Shown here piece by piece: positions 8,795-17,689 of a stretch of 64,000 bases of DNA. The position numbers and the translations under genes are program-made. The stretch is taken from contig NZ_JABJVV010000007.1 in NCBI RefSeq assembly GCF_013155545.1, positions 124,001 through 188,000 of the forward strand, given 5' to 3'. Position 1 is the first letter of the stretch, and each line of letters begins with the position of its first letter. The notes under the pieces were generated by a model. That model saw only the letters and a program-made list of their open reading frames with translations. It searched no databases and was not told where the DNA came from. Source of the DNA: Caenimonas soli. Lineage in GTDB: Bacteria > Pseudomonadota > Gammaproteobacteria > Burkholderiales > Burkholderiaceae_C.

Positions 8795-9790
8795 TCACAG
8801 GTCTAGCACCAGCCGGGCGCCGCGGGCGCGCGAGATGCAGATCTGCATCACCTTGCCCGAGGCCTTCTCGGCGTCGCTCAGGAAATAATCCCGGTGCTCG
8901 ATCTCGCCATCAATCACGGCGGTGGAACAAACGCCGCATTCGCCTCGCTTGCAGTCGAACAGCGGGTCGCAACCGTGCTCGATCAGGCAGTCCAGCACCG
9001 TCTGGTCGGCCGGCACGCTGAAGGTCTTGCCGCTCTGCGCCAGCACCACCTCGAACGCCCGGTCACCGGCTTCGACGGCCGGCGTGGTGAACAACTCGAA
9101 GTGCACGCGCTCGTGGGTCCAGCCGCGCGCCTGCGTCGTCGCCAGCACCGCGTCCAGCAGCACCTTGGGACCGCAGACATAGAGCTGGTCCTCAGGGGAG
9201 CAGCTATCGAGCAATGCCTCGACATCCAACGGCGCGCCGGCTTCGTCGTCGGCGTGCAGCTCGAGCTGGTCGCCCAGCAGTTGCTGCAACTCCGGCAGGA
9301 AGGCCATCAGCGAGCGGCTGCGCCCGGCATAGTGCAGCCGCACCGCCCGGCCCTCGGCCTTGCGCTGCGCCGCCATGCTGGTCAGCGGCGTGATGCCGAT
9401 GCCGCCGGCAATCAGCACCGCACAGCTCTCCAGCGCGCGCAGCGGGAACTCGTTTTTCGGCGCCTCGATGGTGAGCAAGTCGCCTGGTTGCACGCGCTCG
9501 TGCATGAAAAGCGAGCCACCGCGGCCTTCGTCCTCTCGCCGCACCGCAATCACGTACTCGCGTGGTGCTTCGGTTGCGCCGGGTTGCGTGGAGAAGTCGA
9601 TCAGGGAATAGTGGCGCCAGTCGGTCTTTCCGTCCGGCAGGGTCACCTGAACGCGCAGATGAGCGCCGGCGGTGAAGCCGGGCAGTGCGCCAGCGTCGTC
9701 GGCCACCAGCCGCAGCAGCCGGATCAACGGGTTCAGGGCGCGCGCCTCGGCTACGCGCAGCGTCAACAGTTGGGGCACCGCAGCCATCAC
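8795..9790 (-). CDS. oxygenase reductase component (FNR-like flavin + NAD + 2Fe-2S)
   Basis: A 331-residue phthalate-dioxygenase-reductase-type protein that passes electrons from NAD(P)H to the Rieske subunit. Domains in order: flavin-binding barrel (HLRVQVTLPDGKTDWRHYSL), NAD-binding domain (AVLIAGGIGITPLTSMA, LYVCGPKVLLDAV) and a C-terminal plant-type ferredoxin with CKRGECGVC. The fourth cysteine lies in MQICISRA. Such reductases need no separate ferredoxin, and none is seen. ATG at 9790 is followed at 9787 by another possible start, and the upstream gene's stop overlaps here. Confidence 0.93.
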   Translation of the reverse strand: MMAAVPQLLTLRVAEARALNPLIRLLRLVADDAGALPGFTAGAHLRVQVTLPDGKTDWRHYSLIDFSTQPGATEAPREYVIAVRREDEGRGGSLFMHERVQPGDLLTIEAPKNEFPLRALESCAVLIAGGIGITPLTSMAAQRKAEGRAVRLHYAGRSRSLMAFLPELQQLLGDQLELHADDEAGAPLDVEALLDSCSPEDQLYVCGPKVLLDAVLATTQARGWTHERVHFELFTTPAVEAGDRAFEVVLAQSGKTFSVPADQTVLDCLIEHGCDPLFDCKRGECGVCSTAVIDGEIEHRDYFLSDAEKASGKVMQICISRARGARLVLDL

Positions 9791-11328
9791 GCCATCTCCT
9801 TCATCACGGGCTGGCGCGCCAGCAGCGCGCGCAGCTTGTCCCCATGCTCGTCGGCCAGAGCCGCTTCGCGCAGCTCGCGCAATGTGGCTGGCGCCAGCGT
9901 CGCGCCGGCCTGGTCGGCCGCCGCCATCAAGGTTGCGAAATTGCCCCAGCCTCGCTCATGCGTATCACCATAGCCCTTGACCAGTCGCTGGCATTGCGCA
10001 ACTTCCAGTGCGAGCTGCGGATTGAACTTGGCAGTGGCTTCGATGCGTCCCAGCCACTGCTCGATGCGCGCGTCTTCCACCGCAAAGCGCAAGGTGCTGC
10101 GCCGCCAGCGCTTGAGACCGGCCAGCAGGTACAACAGCAGAAAGCCGCCGAGGGAACTGGTCGCGACCACGCGGCCCTTGCGCGTGAAGCGTTCGACCAG
10201 GCGCCGGGGCGCGCCCGAGTTTGCCAGCCAGCGGCCCAGCGCGGCCGGCAACGTGTCGCAGATCTCCTCCAGCCGCGGGTGCATGAATTCGTTGATTGCC
10301 AGCAGCTGGTCGTCCTGGACTTTCACTTCCGCAACCACGCGATCGAAGCGGCTGGCGCGCGTCTTCAAATCGGCCACCCGAATCGTGTCCTCGTAGGACA
10401 TCCACAGCGCGAGATAGCGCGCTGTCTCCGTCAGCAGGACATCGTCTACCGCGGAACGTTGATGCAGGCGCGCGAGCCGGTCGAGGTAGAGCGCGGCGTA
10501 ATCCAGGTCCTGGTAGTCGATGAGGCGGCGCAACCCCTCGATGAGGACGGTGCGCGCTGCTTGCGGGAAGTCGTCATGGATGCGGGCCAGCAGGGCGCGC
10601 ACCCGCGGGTCGCGCGGTGGCTGCGGCGCGTCCGCCGTCGGGGCCGAGACGGTCGGGACCGGCTCCTCGATCGTCGTGCGCTTGAAGCCGGCTGCGAAAG
10701 CCCTCAGGCTCGCCTTCACCCCGACGCCGCCGCGTTCAATCGTTGCCTCGAATTGCGCCCGGCTGAACGGCAGCACGCCGGCGCCGGCCAGGGCGCCGAA
10801 CAGCACCGCGCTGATCACGCTGCCGCTCTCCTCCGCGACCTGCGCCATGTCGAACCGGACGAAGCGCTTGGCCGCCGCCTTGCCATGGGACAGCAGGCTG
10901 CGACTGTCGGCGCGGCCATCGCCCAATGCCGTCTTCTCGGAGATGGAGTACACGCGATGGGTCGATGCGATGAGCGTCGTGCGATCGGGCGTCACCAGAC
11001 CACGCTGCACCGCGCGGCCGGCCTCCATCAGCTCGGAAGCCAGCACCACATCGACGTCGCCTGGCAGCGGCATCAGCGCCAGTACCGGCTTGCCGCCGTC
11101 GCGCTCGGCCTGCGCGCGCGGGTACAACTCCACGTAGTAGATGGTCGCTCCGGTGCGTTGCGCCACGCCAGGCACCGAAGTGGTCTGGGCGATGTATCCG
11201 TTGACCTCGCCCAGGTCGACGATCCAGTCGGCCAGCACACCGCCACCCTCGCCGCCCATGGCAAGGATCGCGATCTTGATCGGCTGGGCGCTCATTTGCC
11301 GCGGTATTTCAGAATGCATAGCGTTCAC
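9787..11328 (-). CDS. indolepyruvate oxidoreductase subunit beta family protein (IorB-like, with DUF6537-type extension)
   Basis: The first ~190 residues are the gamma-type domain of pyruvate/indolepyruvate:ferredoxin oxidoreductases (IKIAILAMGGEGGGVLADW, TTSVPGVAQRTGATIYY). A long helical C-terminal extension follows, which I recall as usual in proteobacterial IorB-like proteins. With the next gene it would oxidatively decarboxylate an aryl-pyruvate to an aryl-acetyl-CoA. Start choice is uncertain: GTG at 11328 overlaps the end of the alpha gene by 20 bp; ATG at 11319 and ATG at 11295 (giving MSAQPIKIAIL) are alternatives, the last fitting homologues best. Confidence 0.85.
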   Translation of the reverse strand: MNAMHSEIPRQMSAQPIKIAILAMGGEGGGVLADWIVDLGEVNGYIAQTTSVPGVAQRTGATIYYVELYPRAQAERDGGKPVLALMPLPGDVDVVLASELMEAGRAVQRGLVTPDRTTLIASTHRVYSISEKTALGDGRADSRSLLSHGKAAAKRFVRFDMAQVAEESGSVISAVLFGALAGAGVLPFSRAQFEATIERGGVGVKASLRAFAAGFKRTTIEEPVPTVSAPTADAPQPPRDPRVRALLARIHDDFPQAARTVLIEGLRRLIDYQDLDYAALYLDRLARLHQRSAVDDVLLTETARYLALWMSYEDTIRVADLKTRASRFDRVVAEVKVQDDQLLAINEFMHPRLEEICDTLPAALGRWLANSGAPRRLVERFTRKGRVVATSSLGGFLLLYLLAGLKRWRRSTLRFAVEDARIEQWLGRIEATAKFNPQLALEVAQCQRLVKGYGDTHERGWGNFATLMAAADQAGATLAPATLRELREAALADEHGDKLRALLARQPVMKEMA

Positions 11329-13537
11329 GTGCGCGTGCTCCGCGCCGCTGCAAATGGCTGATCACGGCGCTGCGCAGGCGTTGGCGCAGCCGGTCCCAGC
11401 GGCTGGGGTTGCTGACGATCTGCGCCCTGTAGAACGAGGGACACAGCACGGCCGCGTGCGCAACCTCGCCGCACAGGCCGCAACCGACGCAGGAGTCGAG
11501 CACGGTGGCGACCGGATCCGTGCGCAGCGGGTCGGGGTTGGGCTTGATCGACAACGACGGGCAGCCCGACAGGCGGATGCAGGAATGGTCGCCGGTGCAG
11601 GTATCGGAGTCGATGCCGAAGCGCTCGCGCACCACGCGCTTGCCCTCCGCCACGGCCTTGCGCTGCAACGGCTTCTCGCGACGCTGCTTGTTCAGCATGC
11701 ATTCGGACTGCGCGATCAGGACCTTGGGGCCCTTGGATTGGGTCGTCAGCGCTTCGCGCAAGGCATCGCGCATGCCGGCCAGGTCGTAGGTGTTGCGCAT
11801 CGTTCGCACCCACTTGACACCGACGCCGCGCACGGCGGCTTCGATGGCGTGGCCGGTGCTGCGCGTCGGGTTGTTCGCGGTGGATGACAGGATGTCCTGG
11901 CCGCCCGTGGCCGAGGTGTAGTTGTTGTCGACCACGATGGTGAGGTTGTCGCTGCGGTTGAACACCGCGTTGGCGATGCCGCTGGTCAGGCCGTTGTGCC
12001 AGAAACCGCCGTCGCCCATCACACTGATCGCCCGCTTGGACCTGACAGCCCCCACGCTCGCTTCGCTCGCTGCCCCCCGAGGGGGCGCCGGCCTGCTAGG
12101 GAGCGGCCCGTCGCCGGCCGGGGCCGGCACATTGAACGCGGCGGCACCGGCGGCGCCCAGGCCGTAGCCCATGGTCGTGTTGCCGAGGTTGAACGGCGGC
12201 AAGATGGAGAACAGGTGGCAGCCGATGTCGGCGCTGACATGGTGTGGCCCGAGCTCCCGCTCCACCAGCTTCATCGCGGTGAAGATCGGCCGCTCGGGGC
12301 AGCCGGTGCAAAAGCCCGGCGGGCGGCCCTGCACGCTGTCGTTCAGCGCCTTCAGCGGGATCACCTTGGGCGCCTGCACCGCAAGGGGGGGCGGCGTGAC
12401 GGGCTGCAGCTCGCCGTAGCGTTCGAGAAAGGCGCGCGCTCCCTTCAACAGCTCGGCCGCCGTGTACTCGCCGGCCATGGGCAGCAGGTCCTTGCCGTGC
12501 AACGCAGCGGGCAGGCCCGCCTGGCGCAGCAGCAGCGCGATGTTCTGTTCAATGAAGTTGGGCTGGCCCTCCTCCACCATCAGTACGGCGCGCTTGCCCT
12601 CGCAGAAGCGCAGCACTTCCGAATCCACCACGGGATAGGCCACGTTCATCACATACAGCGGGACGCGGCTGTTGCCGTACACGTCGGCCATACCCAACCG
12701 CTCCAGTACGCGCACCAGCGTGTTGTAGCTGCCGCCCTGGACGATGATGCCGATGTCGCTCGTGCCTTCGCCGAAGAACTCGTTGAGGCCGTGCTCTTCG
12801 ATGTAGCGTACCGCCGCGGGCCAGCGATCGCGCACTTTTTCCTGCTCGTGCACGAAGCTCGCGGGCGGCAGGACGATGCGGCTCACGTCGCGCTTCGGAT
12901 TCTCCATCGCGTCCTTCAGCGTGAAGGCGGGAGCGCGGTTGTCGCCGGCCACGAACTCGCCGTGCACATGGCAGGCGCGAATGCGCAACTGCAGCATCAC
13001 GGGCGTATGGCTTGCCTCCGACAGCGCGAAGCCGTGCTTGACCGCGTCCACGATGCTCGGCAGGTTGGGCCGCGGGTCGAGCAGCCAGATCTGGGACTTC
13101 ATCGCGAAGGCATGGCTGCGCTCCTGCATGATGGAGGAGCCCTCGCCGTAGTCTTCGCCGACGACGATCAGCGCTCCGCCGGTGACGCCGCCCGAGGCCA
13201 GGTTGGCCAGCGCATCGGACGCGACGTTGGTGCCCACGGTCGACTTGAAAGTCACCGCGCCGCGCAACGGATAGTTGACGGAGGCGGCCAGCGTGGCTGC
13301 CGCGGTCGCCTCGCTGGCGCTGTTCTCGAAGCGGATGCCGTATTCGCCCAGGATGTCCTGCGCGTCGGCGAGCACATCCATCAGATGGGAGATCGGCGCG
13401 CCCTGGTAGCCGGCGACGTAGGCGACGCCGGACTCCAGCAAAGCCTTGGTCACCGCCAGGATGCCCTCGCCGCGGAATACCTCACCCGCGCCGAGCCTGA
13501 GCTTCTTGACTTCCTCGACGAACGATCGCTCGGCCAT
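11309..13537 (-). CDS. indolepyruvate ferredoxin oxidoreductase alpha subunit family protein (IorA-like)
   Basis: A 742-residue TPP-dependent 2-oxoacid oxidoreductase subunit. It has the pyrimidine-binding domain (GYQGAPISHLMDVL, FENSASEATAAATLAAS), CTGCPERP, the TPP-binding GDGGFWHNG-LTSGIANAVFN-VVDNNYTSATGG region and C-terminal iron-sulphur cysteines (CTGDHSCIRLSGC, CVGCGLC, C in AVLCPSF). It is normally paired with the beta subunit encoded next. About 30 Pro/Ala/Arg-rich residues are inserted between the NLGNTTMGYGLGAAGAAAFN segment and the GDGG motif, coinciding with a DNA repeat at 12046-12110. It heads the operon; the promoter should lie in 13538-13660. Confidence 0.9.
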   Translation of the reverse strand: MAERSFVEEVKKLRLGAGEVFRGEGILAVTKALLESGVAYVAGYQGAPISHLMDVLADAQDILGEYGIRFENSASEATAAATLAASVNYPLRGAVTFKSTVGTNVASDALANLASGGVTGGALIVVGEDYGEGSSIMQERSHAFAMKSQIWLLDPRPNLPSIVDAVKHGFALSEASHTPVMLQLRIRACHVHGEFVAGDNRAPAFTLKDAMENPKRDVSRIVLPPASFVHEQEKVRDRWPAAVRYIEEHGLNEFFGEGTSDIGIIVQGGSYNTLVRVLERLGMADVYGNSRVPLYVMNVAYPVVDSEVLRFCEGKRAVLMVEEGQPNFIEQNIALLLRQAGLPAALHGKDLLPMAGEYTAAELLKGARAFLERYGELQPVTPPPLAVQAPKVIPLKALNDSVQGRPPGFCTGCPERPIFTAMKLVERELGPHHVSADIGCHLFSILPPFNLGNTTMGYGLGAAGAAAFNVPAPAGDGPLPSRPAPPRGAASEASVGAVRSKRAISVMGDGGFWHNGLTSGIANAVFNRSDNLTIVVDNNYTSATGGQDILSSTANNPTRSTGHAIEAAVRGVGVKWVRTMRNTYDLAGMRDALREALTTQSKGPKVLIAQSECMLNKQRREKPLQRKAVAEGKRVVRERFGIDSDTCTGDHSCIRLSGCPSLSIKPNPDPLRTDPVATVLDSCVGCGLCGEVAHAAVLCPSFYRAQIVSNPSRWDRLRQRLRSAVISHLQRRGARARERYAF
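12046..12110. repeat. GC-rich palindromic repeat inserted in frame in the iorA-like gene
   Basis: The stretch contains GCTCGCTTCGCTCGC next to GCCCCC-CGA-GGGGGC (12072-12086, 6-bp perfect stem). I recall near-identical CCCCCGAGGGGGC palindromes with GCTCGC tracts as very common intergenic repeats of Comamonadaceae. Its translation is a Pro/Ala/Gly/Arg-rich linker not expected in this protein family, so it looks like an in-frame insertion. Confidence 0.5.
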
Positions 13538-13601
13538 TCACCACTCCAGAAAGAAGGGGGACGAAAGCTAGCGAGGGTCAAACCCGCGCGCCTTCAATTG
13601 C

Positions 13602-13635
13602 TTTAAACTAGAACCTATGAAAAGTAATATATTTC
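13602..13635. promoter_or_regulatory. divergent promoter region with candidate MarR operator
   Basis: The gap between the iorA-like operon and marR is locally AT-rich. GAAAAGTAATATATTTC at 13619-13635 is an imperfect palindrome (12 of 17 positions self-complementary), the kind of site MarR dimers bind. On the plus strand TTTAAA (13602) and TAATAT (13625) are 17 bp apart and could be weak -35/-10 elements overlapping it. The assignment is by position and symmetry only. Confidence 0.3.
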
Positions 13636-13677
13636 TGAGCAAAGGACTTGTCAAGCGGTGCCATGCAAAATAGCCGC

Positions 13678-14157
13678 ATGACCAAGCAGAACATGGCCGA
13701 GCCCGCCCATTTCGTCGACGACTACCTGCCCGCACTGCTGGCGCAGGCCACCCAGCTGATCTCGGGGGAGTTCCATCGCGTCGTGAAGTCCAAGGGCGTC
13801 ACGGTTTCCGAATGGCGCGTGCTGGCGACGCTGGCCGGCGGCGAACCGCTGAGCATCGGCACGCTTGCCCAGATCACGGTGACCAAGCAGCCCACGCTCA
13901 CCCGGGTGCTCGACCGCATGGAGGCGCGCGGCGAGGTCAGGCGCATCCCGCACGGCGAAGACCGCCGGGTCACACTCGTCGGCATCACGCCGGCCGGCAG
14001 CCGCCTGGTGGCGGGACTCATCAAGCTCGCGCGCGAGCACGAGCACCGGGTGCTCGAGCCGTTCGGCCTGCAGCGCGCGGCCGATCTCAAGGCCACGCTG
14101 AAACGAATGATCGAGCTCCACAAGGATCTTGCGGAAGCGGAAGAGGACGAGGAGTAA
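13678..14157 (+). CDS. MarR-family transcriptional regulator
   Basis: A winged-helix regulator of about 159 residues from the ATG at 13678; ATG at 13663 and TTG at 13648 are alternative starts, none with a well-placed ribosome binding site. The DNA-binding region VSEWRVLATLAGGEPLSIGTLAQITVTKQPTLTRVLDRMEARGEVRRIPHGEDRRVTLVGIT is a textbook MarR winged helix. It is divergent from the long catabolic operon, so it most likely represses that operon and itself until an aromatic or acyl-CoA ligand binds. The operator is probably the palindrome at 13619-13635. Confidence 0.92.
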   Translation: MTKQNMAEPAHFVDDYLPALLAQATQLISGEFHRVVKSKGVTVSEWRVLATLAGGEPLSIGTLAQITVTKQPTLTRVLDRMEARGEVRRIPHGEDRRVTLVGITPAGSRLVAGLIKLAREHEHRVLEPFGLQRAADLKATLKRMIELHKDLAEAEEDEE

Positions 14158-14213
14158 CCCCATGCCCACGCCCGGTGGCCGCGTATTCGGCCTCGCGCAG
14201 CCGGCGCTGGAGG

Positions 14214-15548
14214 CTACTTCGCCCGCTTAGGCAGCAAGGGCTCGCTCACGCCCTGCACGCCCACCAGCGACAGGACGGTGGCCAGGCCGATCTGCGCGTC
14301 CAGCCACGCGCCGTCGGGGTTCCACCATTCGCCGCGGGTGTGCCAGCCGCCCGCCTCGCCGCCGCTGGTCATGATCAGCGCGGGGATGCCCAGCGACATC
14401 GGCACGTTGGCGTCGCTGCTGTTGGGGATCAACCGGGGCGTCGGCCGTCCGAGCGCCGTGGTGGCGCGCACGGCCACCTGCACGATCCTCGCGTCAGACG
14501 GCGTGCTGCCGGCGGGCCGGTCGCCGATCAGCCGGGTCGTGAAGCCCATCGAGCTGGTGTTCCAGCGCTTGTTCTCTTCGGCCACACCCTCGGCAATGGC
14601 CGCCATGATCTGGCGCTCGGCCTCCAGCATGGTCGGCATCTCGACGGAGCGGATGTCGATGGCGATGCGCGCCTCGGGCGCGATGGTATTGACCGACGTG
14701 CCGCCTGCGACCGTGCCGACGGTGAAGGTGGTCTTGGGGTTGGCGGGCGTGCGGACGTCGCCGATCTTCGCCACGGCGCGGCCCATGGCGTGGATGGAAC
14801 TGGGCACCAGGCCGAACATCAGGTAGCTGTGGCCGCCCGGGCCCTTGAACACCACCTCGTGGCGATGGCTGCCCACGCCGCTGGTGGTGATGGAGCCGCC
14901 CGGGTCGGGCTCCAGGCCCAGCATGCCGTCGATATCCGTGTGTTCGCGAAACAGCGCCTTCATGCCGCGCAGGTCGCCCAGTTCCTCCTCTCCCACGTTC
15001 GCCACGAACATGATGTCGCCCACGGTCCTGACGTCCAGGTCGTTCAGCACCTTGATCCAGGAAAGCAGCACCGTGAGGCCGCGCGTGTCGTCCGCCACGC
15101 CGGGGGCATACCACTTGCCGTCGCGGATGTTCACGGTGACGTCGGTGCCTTCGGGGAACACGGTGTCGAGATGGGCCGACACCACCAGCTTCGGGCCTTG
15201 GCCCGTGCCCTTGCGGATGCCCACGACGTTGCCCTCGCGGTCGATGGAAGCCTGAAGGCCCAGCGCCCTGGCGCGGGCGAGGAAGGCCTCGGCGCGCGCC
15301 TTTTCCTTGAAGGGCGGCGCGGGAATTTCGGTCAGCAGCTTCAGGTCGGCCAGCGTGCGTTCGTGGTCCGCCTTGACGGCGTCCAGGGTGCGCCGCACCG
15401 GCGGTGCGGCGAGAAAGCGCGCCATGGCCTGGTCCACGGCGGGTTCGATCGTGCTGGCGGGCACAGGCTGCGACTGGGCAGCGCCGCAGCAAAGGGCGGC
15501 GGCCGCGACCGCGGCGCGCGCGAACGCGGGAAGGGAAGCAGTAGTCAT
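14214..15548 (-). CDS. M20-family metallopeptidase/amidohydrolase, exported
   Basis: A 444-residue zinc-dependent hydrolase of the M20/M28 group (carboxypeptidase G2, peptidase T-like). An N-terminal signal peptide is present (FARAAVAAAALCCGAAQSQ). Zinc ligands and catalytic acids are in SAHLDTVFPEG, VADDTRGL and GEEELGD; the dimerisation domain follows with GPGGHSY. It would remove an amino acid from a conjugate or dipeptide in the periplasm. ATG at 15548 overlaps the stop of the 3-hydroxyacyl-CoA dehydrogenase gene. It is the last gene of a three-gene operon and is convergent with marR. Confidence 0.9.
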   Translation of the reverse strand: MTTASLPAFARAAVAAAALCCGAAQSQPVPASTIEPAVDQAMARFLAAPPVRRTLDAVKADHERTLADLKLLTEIPAPPFKEKARAEAFLARARALGLQASIDREGNVVGIRKGTGQGPKLVVSAHLDTVFPEGTDVTVNIRDGKWYAPGVADDTRGLTVLLSWIKVLNDLDVRTVGDIMFVANVGEEELGDLRGMKALFREHTDIDGMLGLEPDPGGSITTSGVGSHRHEVVFKGPGGHSYLMFGLVPSSIHAMGRAVAKIGDVRTPANPKTTFTVGTVAGGTSVNTIAPEARIAIDIRSVEMPTMLEAERQIMAAIAEGVAEENKRWNTSSMGFTTRLIGDRPAGSTPSDARIVQVAVRATTALGRPTPRLIPNSSDANVPMSLGIPALIMTSGGEAGGWHTRGEWWNPDGAWLDAQIGLATVLSLVGVQGVSEPLLPKRAK

Positions 15549-16546
15549 GCGACGGTCTCCGTTAAGTGCGGAACCTCTCCGGGCGGCCGCCACAGCCCCG
15601 CATGCTTGAGCATGCCGAGCGTGCGCGCCAGCACGTCGCGCCGGTAGGCGGCCACGTCGCGGCCGCTGTAGTCGTAGAAGCCGCTGCCGGTCTTCAGTCC
15701 CAGCCGGTTGTCTGCGACCATCTTGCCGATCACCGCCGGCGCGGTATAGCGGGCAGCGTCGATGGAACCCGACATCTCGCGGCTGGCGTGGTGCAGGATG
15801 TCGGCGCCGCCGAAATCGATGAACTCCACCACGCCCAGCGCCGCGAAGCGCAGGCCCAGGCCATAGCGCGTCGCCTTGTCGATCTCCTCGGCGCTGGCCA
15901 CGCCCTCTTCCACCATGCGCGCGGCCTCGTTCATGATCAGGGCCTGCAGGCGCGGCACGATATACCCGGGCGCCACACCGCACACGACCGGCAGCTTGCC
16001 GATGGCCTCCATCACTTCGCGCGTGCGCGCCACCGCCTGCGGGTCGGTGGCCGGATGCGTGCTCAGCTCGACCACGGGAATGAGGTAGGCGGGGTTGAGC
16101 CAATGCATGTTGAAGAAACGCTCCGGGCGGCGCACCAGCCCGGCCAGCTGCGTCACCAGGATGCTGCTGGTGGTGGACGTGAGGACGGCGTCGTCGCGGC
16201 AATGGCGGTTGAGCTGCTCGAAGGCCTCGCGCTTGGCCCCCATGGTCTCGGGGACGCCCTCGAACACCAGGTCCGCCGCGGCCAGGGCTTGTGGAGCATT
16301 GGCGGCATCGACCAAGTCCACGCGCGCGGCGATGGCGTCGACCTGGTCGGCGCGCAGAACGCCCAGCTGCGCCAGGCCCTGGAGACTGCCGGTGATCTCG
16401 GCGCGCGCCTCGTCGCACAGCTTCTGCCAGGCTTGCAGCGTGCGCGGCCTGAGGTCCACCAGCGCGATGCGGTGGCCCGCATAGGCGAACGCGATCGCGA
16501 TGCCGCGTCCCATGCGGCCGGCGCCGACAGCAACGAAGTTTTTCAT
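15545..16546 (-). CDS. 3-hydroxyacyl-CoA dehydrogenase family protein
   Basis: A 333-residue NAD-dependent dehydrogenase. The Rossmann loop is GAGRMGRGIAIAFAYAGH near residue 8, followed by FEGVPETMGAKREAFEQL and the catalytic-region segment FFNMHWLNPAYLIPVVELSTHP, with the C-terminal domain signature GLGLRFAALGVVEFIDFGG. It resembles lambda-crystallin/carnitine-dehydrogenase-like enzymes as much as beta-oxidation enzymes, so the substrate may be a free hydroxy acid. It lies four bases after the opine dehydrogenase gene and overlaps the M20 gene. Confidence 0.88.
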   Translation of the reverse strand: MKNFVAVGAGRMGRGIAIAFAYAGHRIALVDLRPRTLQAWQKLCDEARAEITGSLQGLAQLGVLRADQVDAIAARVDLVDAANAPQALAAADLVFEGVPETMGAKREAFEQLNRHCRDDAVLTSTTSSILVTQLAGLVRRPERFFNMHWLNPAYLIPVVELSTHPATDPQAVARTREVMEAIGKLPVVCGVAPGYIVPRLQALIMNEAARMVEEGVASAEEIDKATRYGLGLRFAALGVVEFIDFGGADILHHASREMSGSIDAARYTAPAVIGKMVADNRLGLKTGSGFYDYSGRDVAAYRRDVLARTLGMLKHAGLWRPPGEVPHLTETVA

Positions 16547-16550
16547 CTGA

Positions 16551-17624
16551 TTACTCGCCGTCCTGCAGGCGCTGTTTCAAGGCTTGCCGGTCCAGACCTG
16601 CCAGCCCGAGCGCTTCGAAGCTGCGCGGGCCCTGCCGCAGGTCGCGCCCGAGAAAGCCGCCCACCACGGCCAGCAGGCCATGTGCCAGCGGCGCATCGAC
16701 GCCGGCGTAGCGCGCCGCCGAGGCCAGGAAGGCCAGGCCGAGCTCGCTGTCTTCCGTGACGTAACGATGCGTGTGGAGATCGATGTGCTCGCGCCAGTCG
16801 CCCGACTTCACCAGCTTCTTGTGCGCGTCACCGTACATCCAGCGGTCGTTGTTGTAGTGGTCGGCCAGCGGATAGTGAGGGGCGCCGTACCCCAGCGCCT
16901 CGCGCACGGCAATGCGCTCGCCGTCGAGCCGATCGGTCACCGCACGCACCGCGGGCTGCGTGCCCTCGTTGTGGATGTCCCAGCGGTCGAAATGCTGCAA
17001 CGGCGCCGCATTCATCACGATCAGGGGCGGATGGATGATGGGGCCGGCGTTCATCAGCGCGCCCGACAACCCGTCGCCGCAGCCGTGCACGCTGGGATAG
17101 GCCCGGCGGATCACGGCCAGCGCGTGCGCGGCCTGGCGCTCCGGGTAGACACCCGTGGGCAGCCGCACCGCGCGGATCGTCACGTTGACTTCGCGGTCGC
17201 CGTGTTTGCGGGCCAGATAAGGCAAGGTGCCGGTTTCGGCCCAGGCGACATCGGCGCGGCTGCCCGCTTCGCGCACCGCGCGGGCCATCACGTAGCTACC
17301 GAAGGTGCCGGGGCTCAGGAATACGACCTGGCCCTCCACCAGGTGCGGCGCCATCCGGCGCGCGATGTCGGCCTGCGCGATGGCGGGCGACGGGATCAGG
17401 ATCAGCTGCGCGCCCGCCAGCGCCTCGCCGATCTCGCCGGTGGCGCGGGCGATGGGCACCTCGCGCGTGCCGTCACCATCCTTCAGGACGATGCTGCCGC
17501 GGTCAATGACCGGCTGCAGGGCCGGCGCGTCGCGGCGCCACAACCGGACCTCGTGGCCCTGTTCCGACAAATCGGCGGCGGCGGCGTAGCAGCCGTGCCC
17601 GCCGCCCAGGATGGCGATCTTCAT
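16551..17624 (-). CDS. NAD/NADP octopine/nopaline dehydrogenase family protein
   Basis: A 357-residue protein with an N-terminal Rossmann fold (KIAILGGGHGCYAAAADLSEQGHEVRLWRR) and the octopine-dehydrogenase C-terminal domain. The latter carries NAGPIIHPPLIVMNAA and the family's His-Asp type segment (HYPLADHYNNDRWMYG). Such enzymes catalyse reversible NAD(P)H-dependent reductive condensation of an amino acid and a 2-oxo acid, or oxidise the resulting opine. The start is ATG at 17624, chosen because the Rossmann loop begins immediately after it. It leads an operon with a 3-hydroxyacyl-CoA dehydrogenase and an M20 peptidase, suggesting use of an N-substituted amino acid. Confidence 0.88.
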   Translation of the reverse strand: MKIAILGGGHGCYAAAADLSEQGHEVRLWRRDAPALQPVIDRGSIVLKDGDGTREVPIARATGEIGEALAGAQLILIPSPAIAQADIARRMAPHLVEGQVVFLSPGTFGSYVMARAVREAGSRADVAWAETGTLPYLARKHGDREVNVTIRAVRLPTGVYPERQAAHALAVIRRAYPSVHGCGDGLSGALMNAGPIIHPPLIVMNAAPLQHFDRWDIHNEGTQPAVRAVTDRLDGERIAVREALGYGAPHYPLADHYNNDRWMYGDAHKKLVKSGDWREHIDLHTHRYVTEDSELGLAFLASAARYAGVDAPLAHGLLAVVGGFLGRDLRQGPRSFEALGLAGLDRQALKQRLQDGE

Positions 17625-17689
17625 GATGAATGCAGTCCTTGTGGTGCCGCCGGCGGCACGGGCCGCCGGTACAGCGGCAAGGATATACA

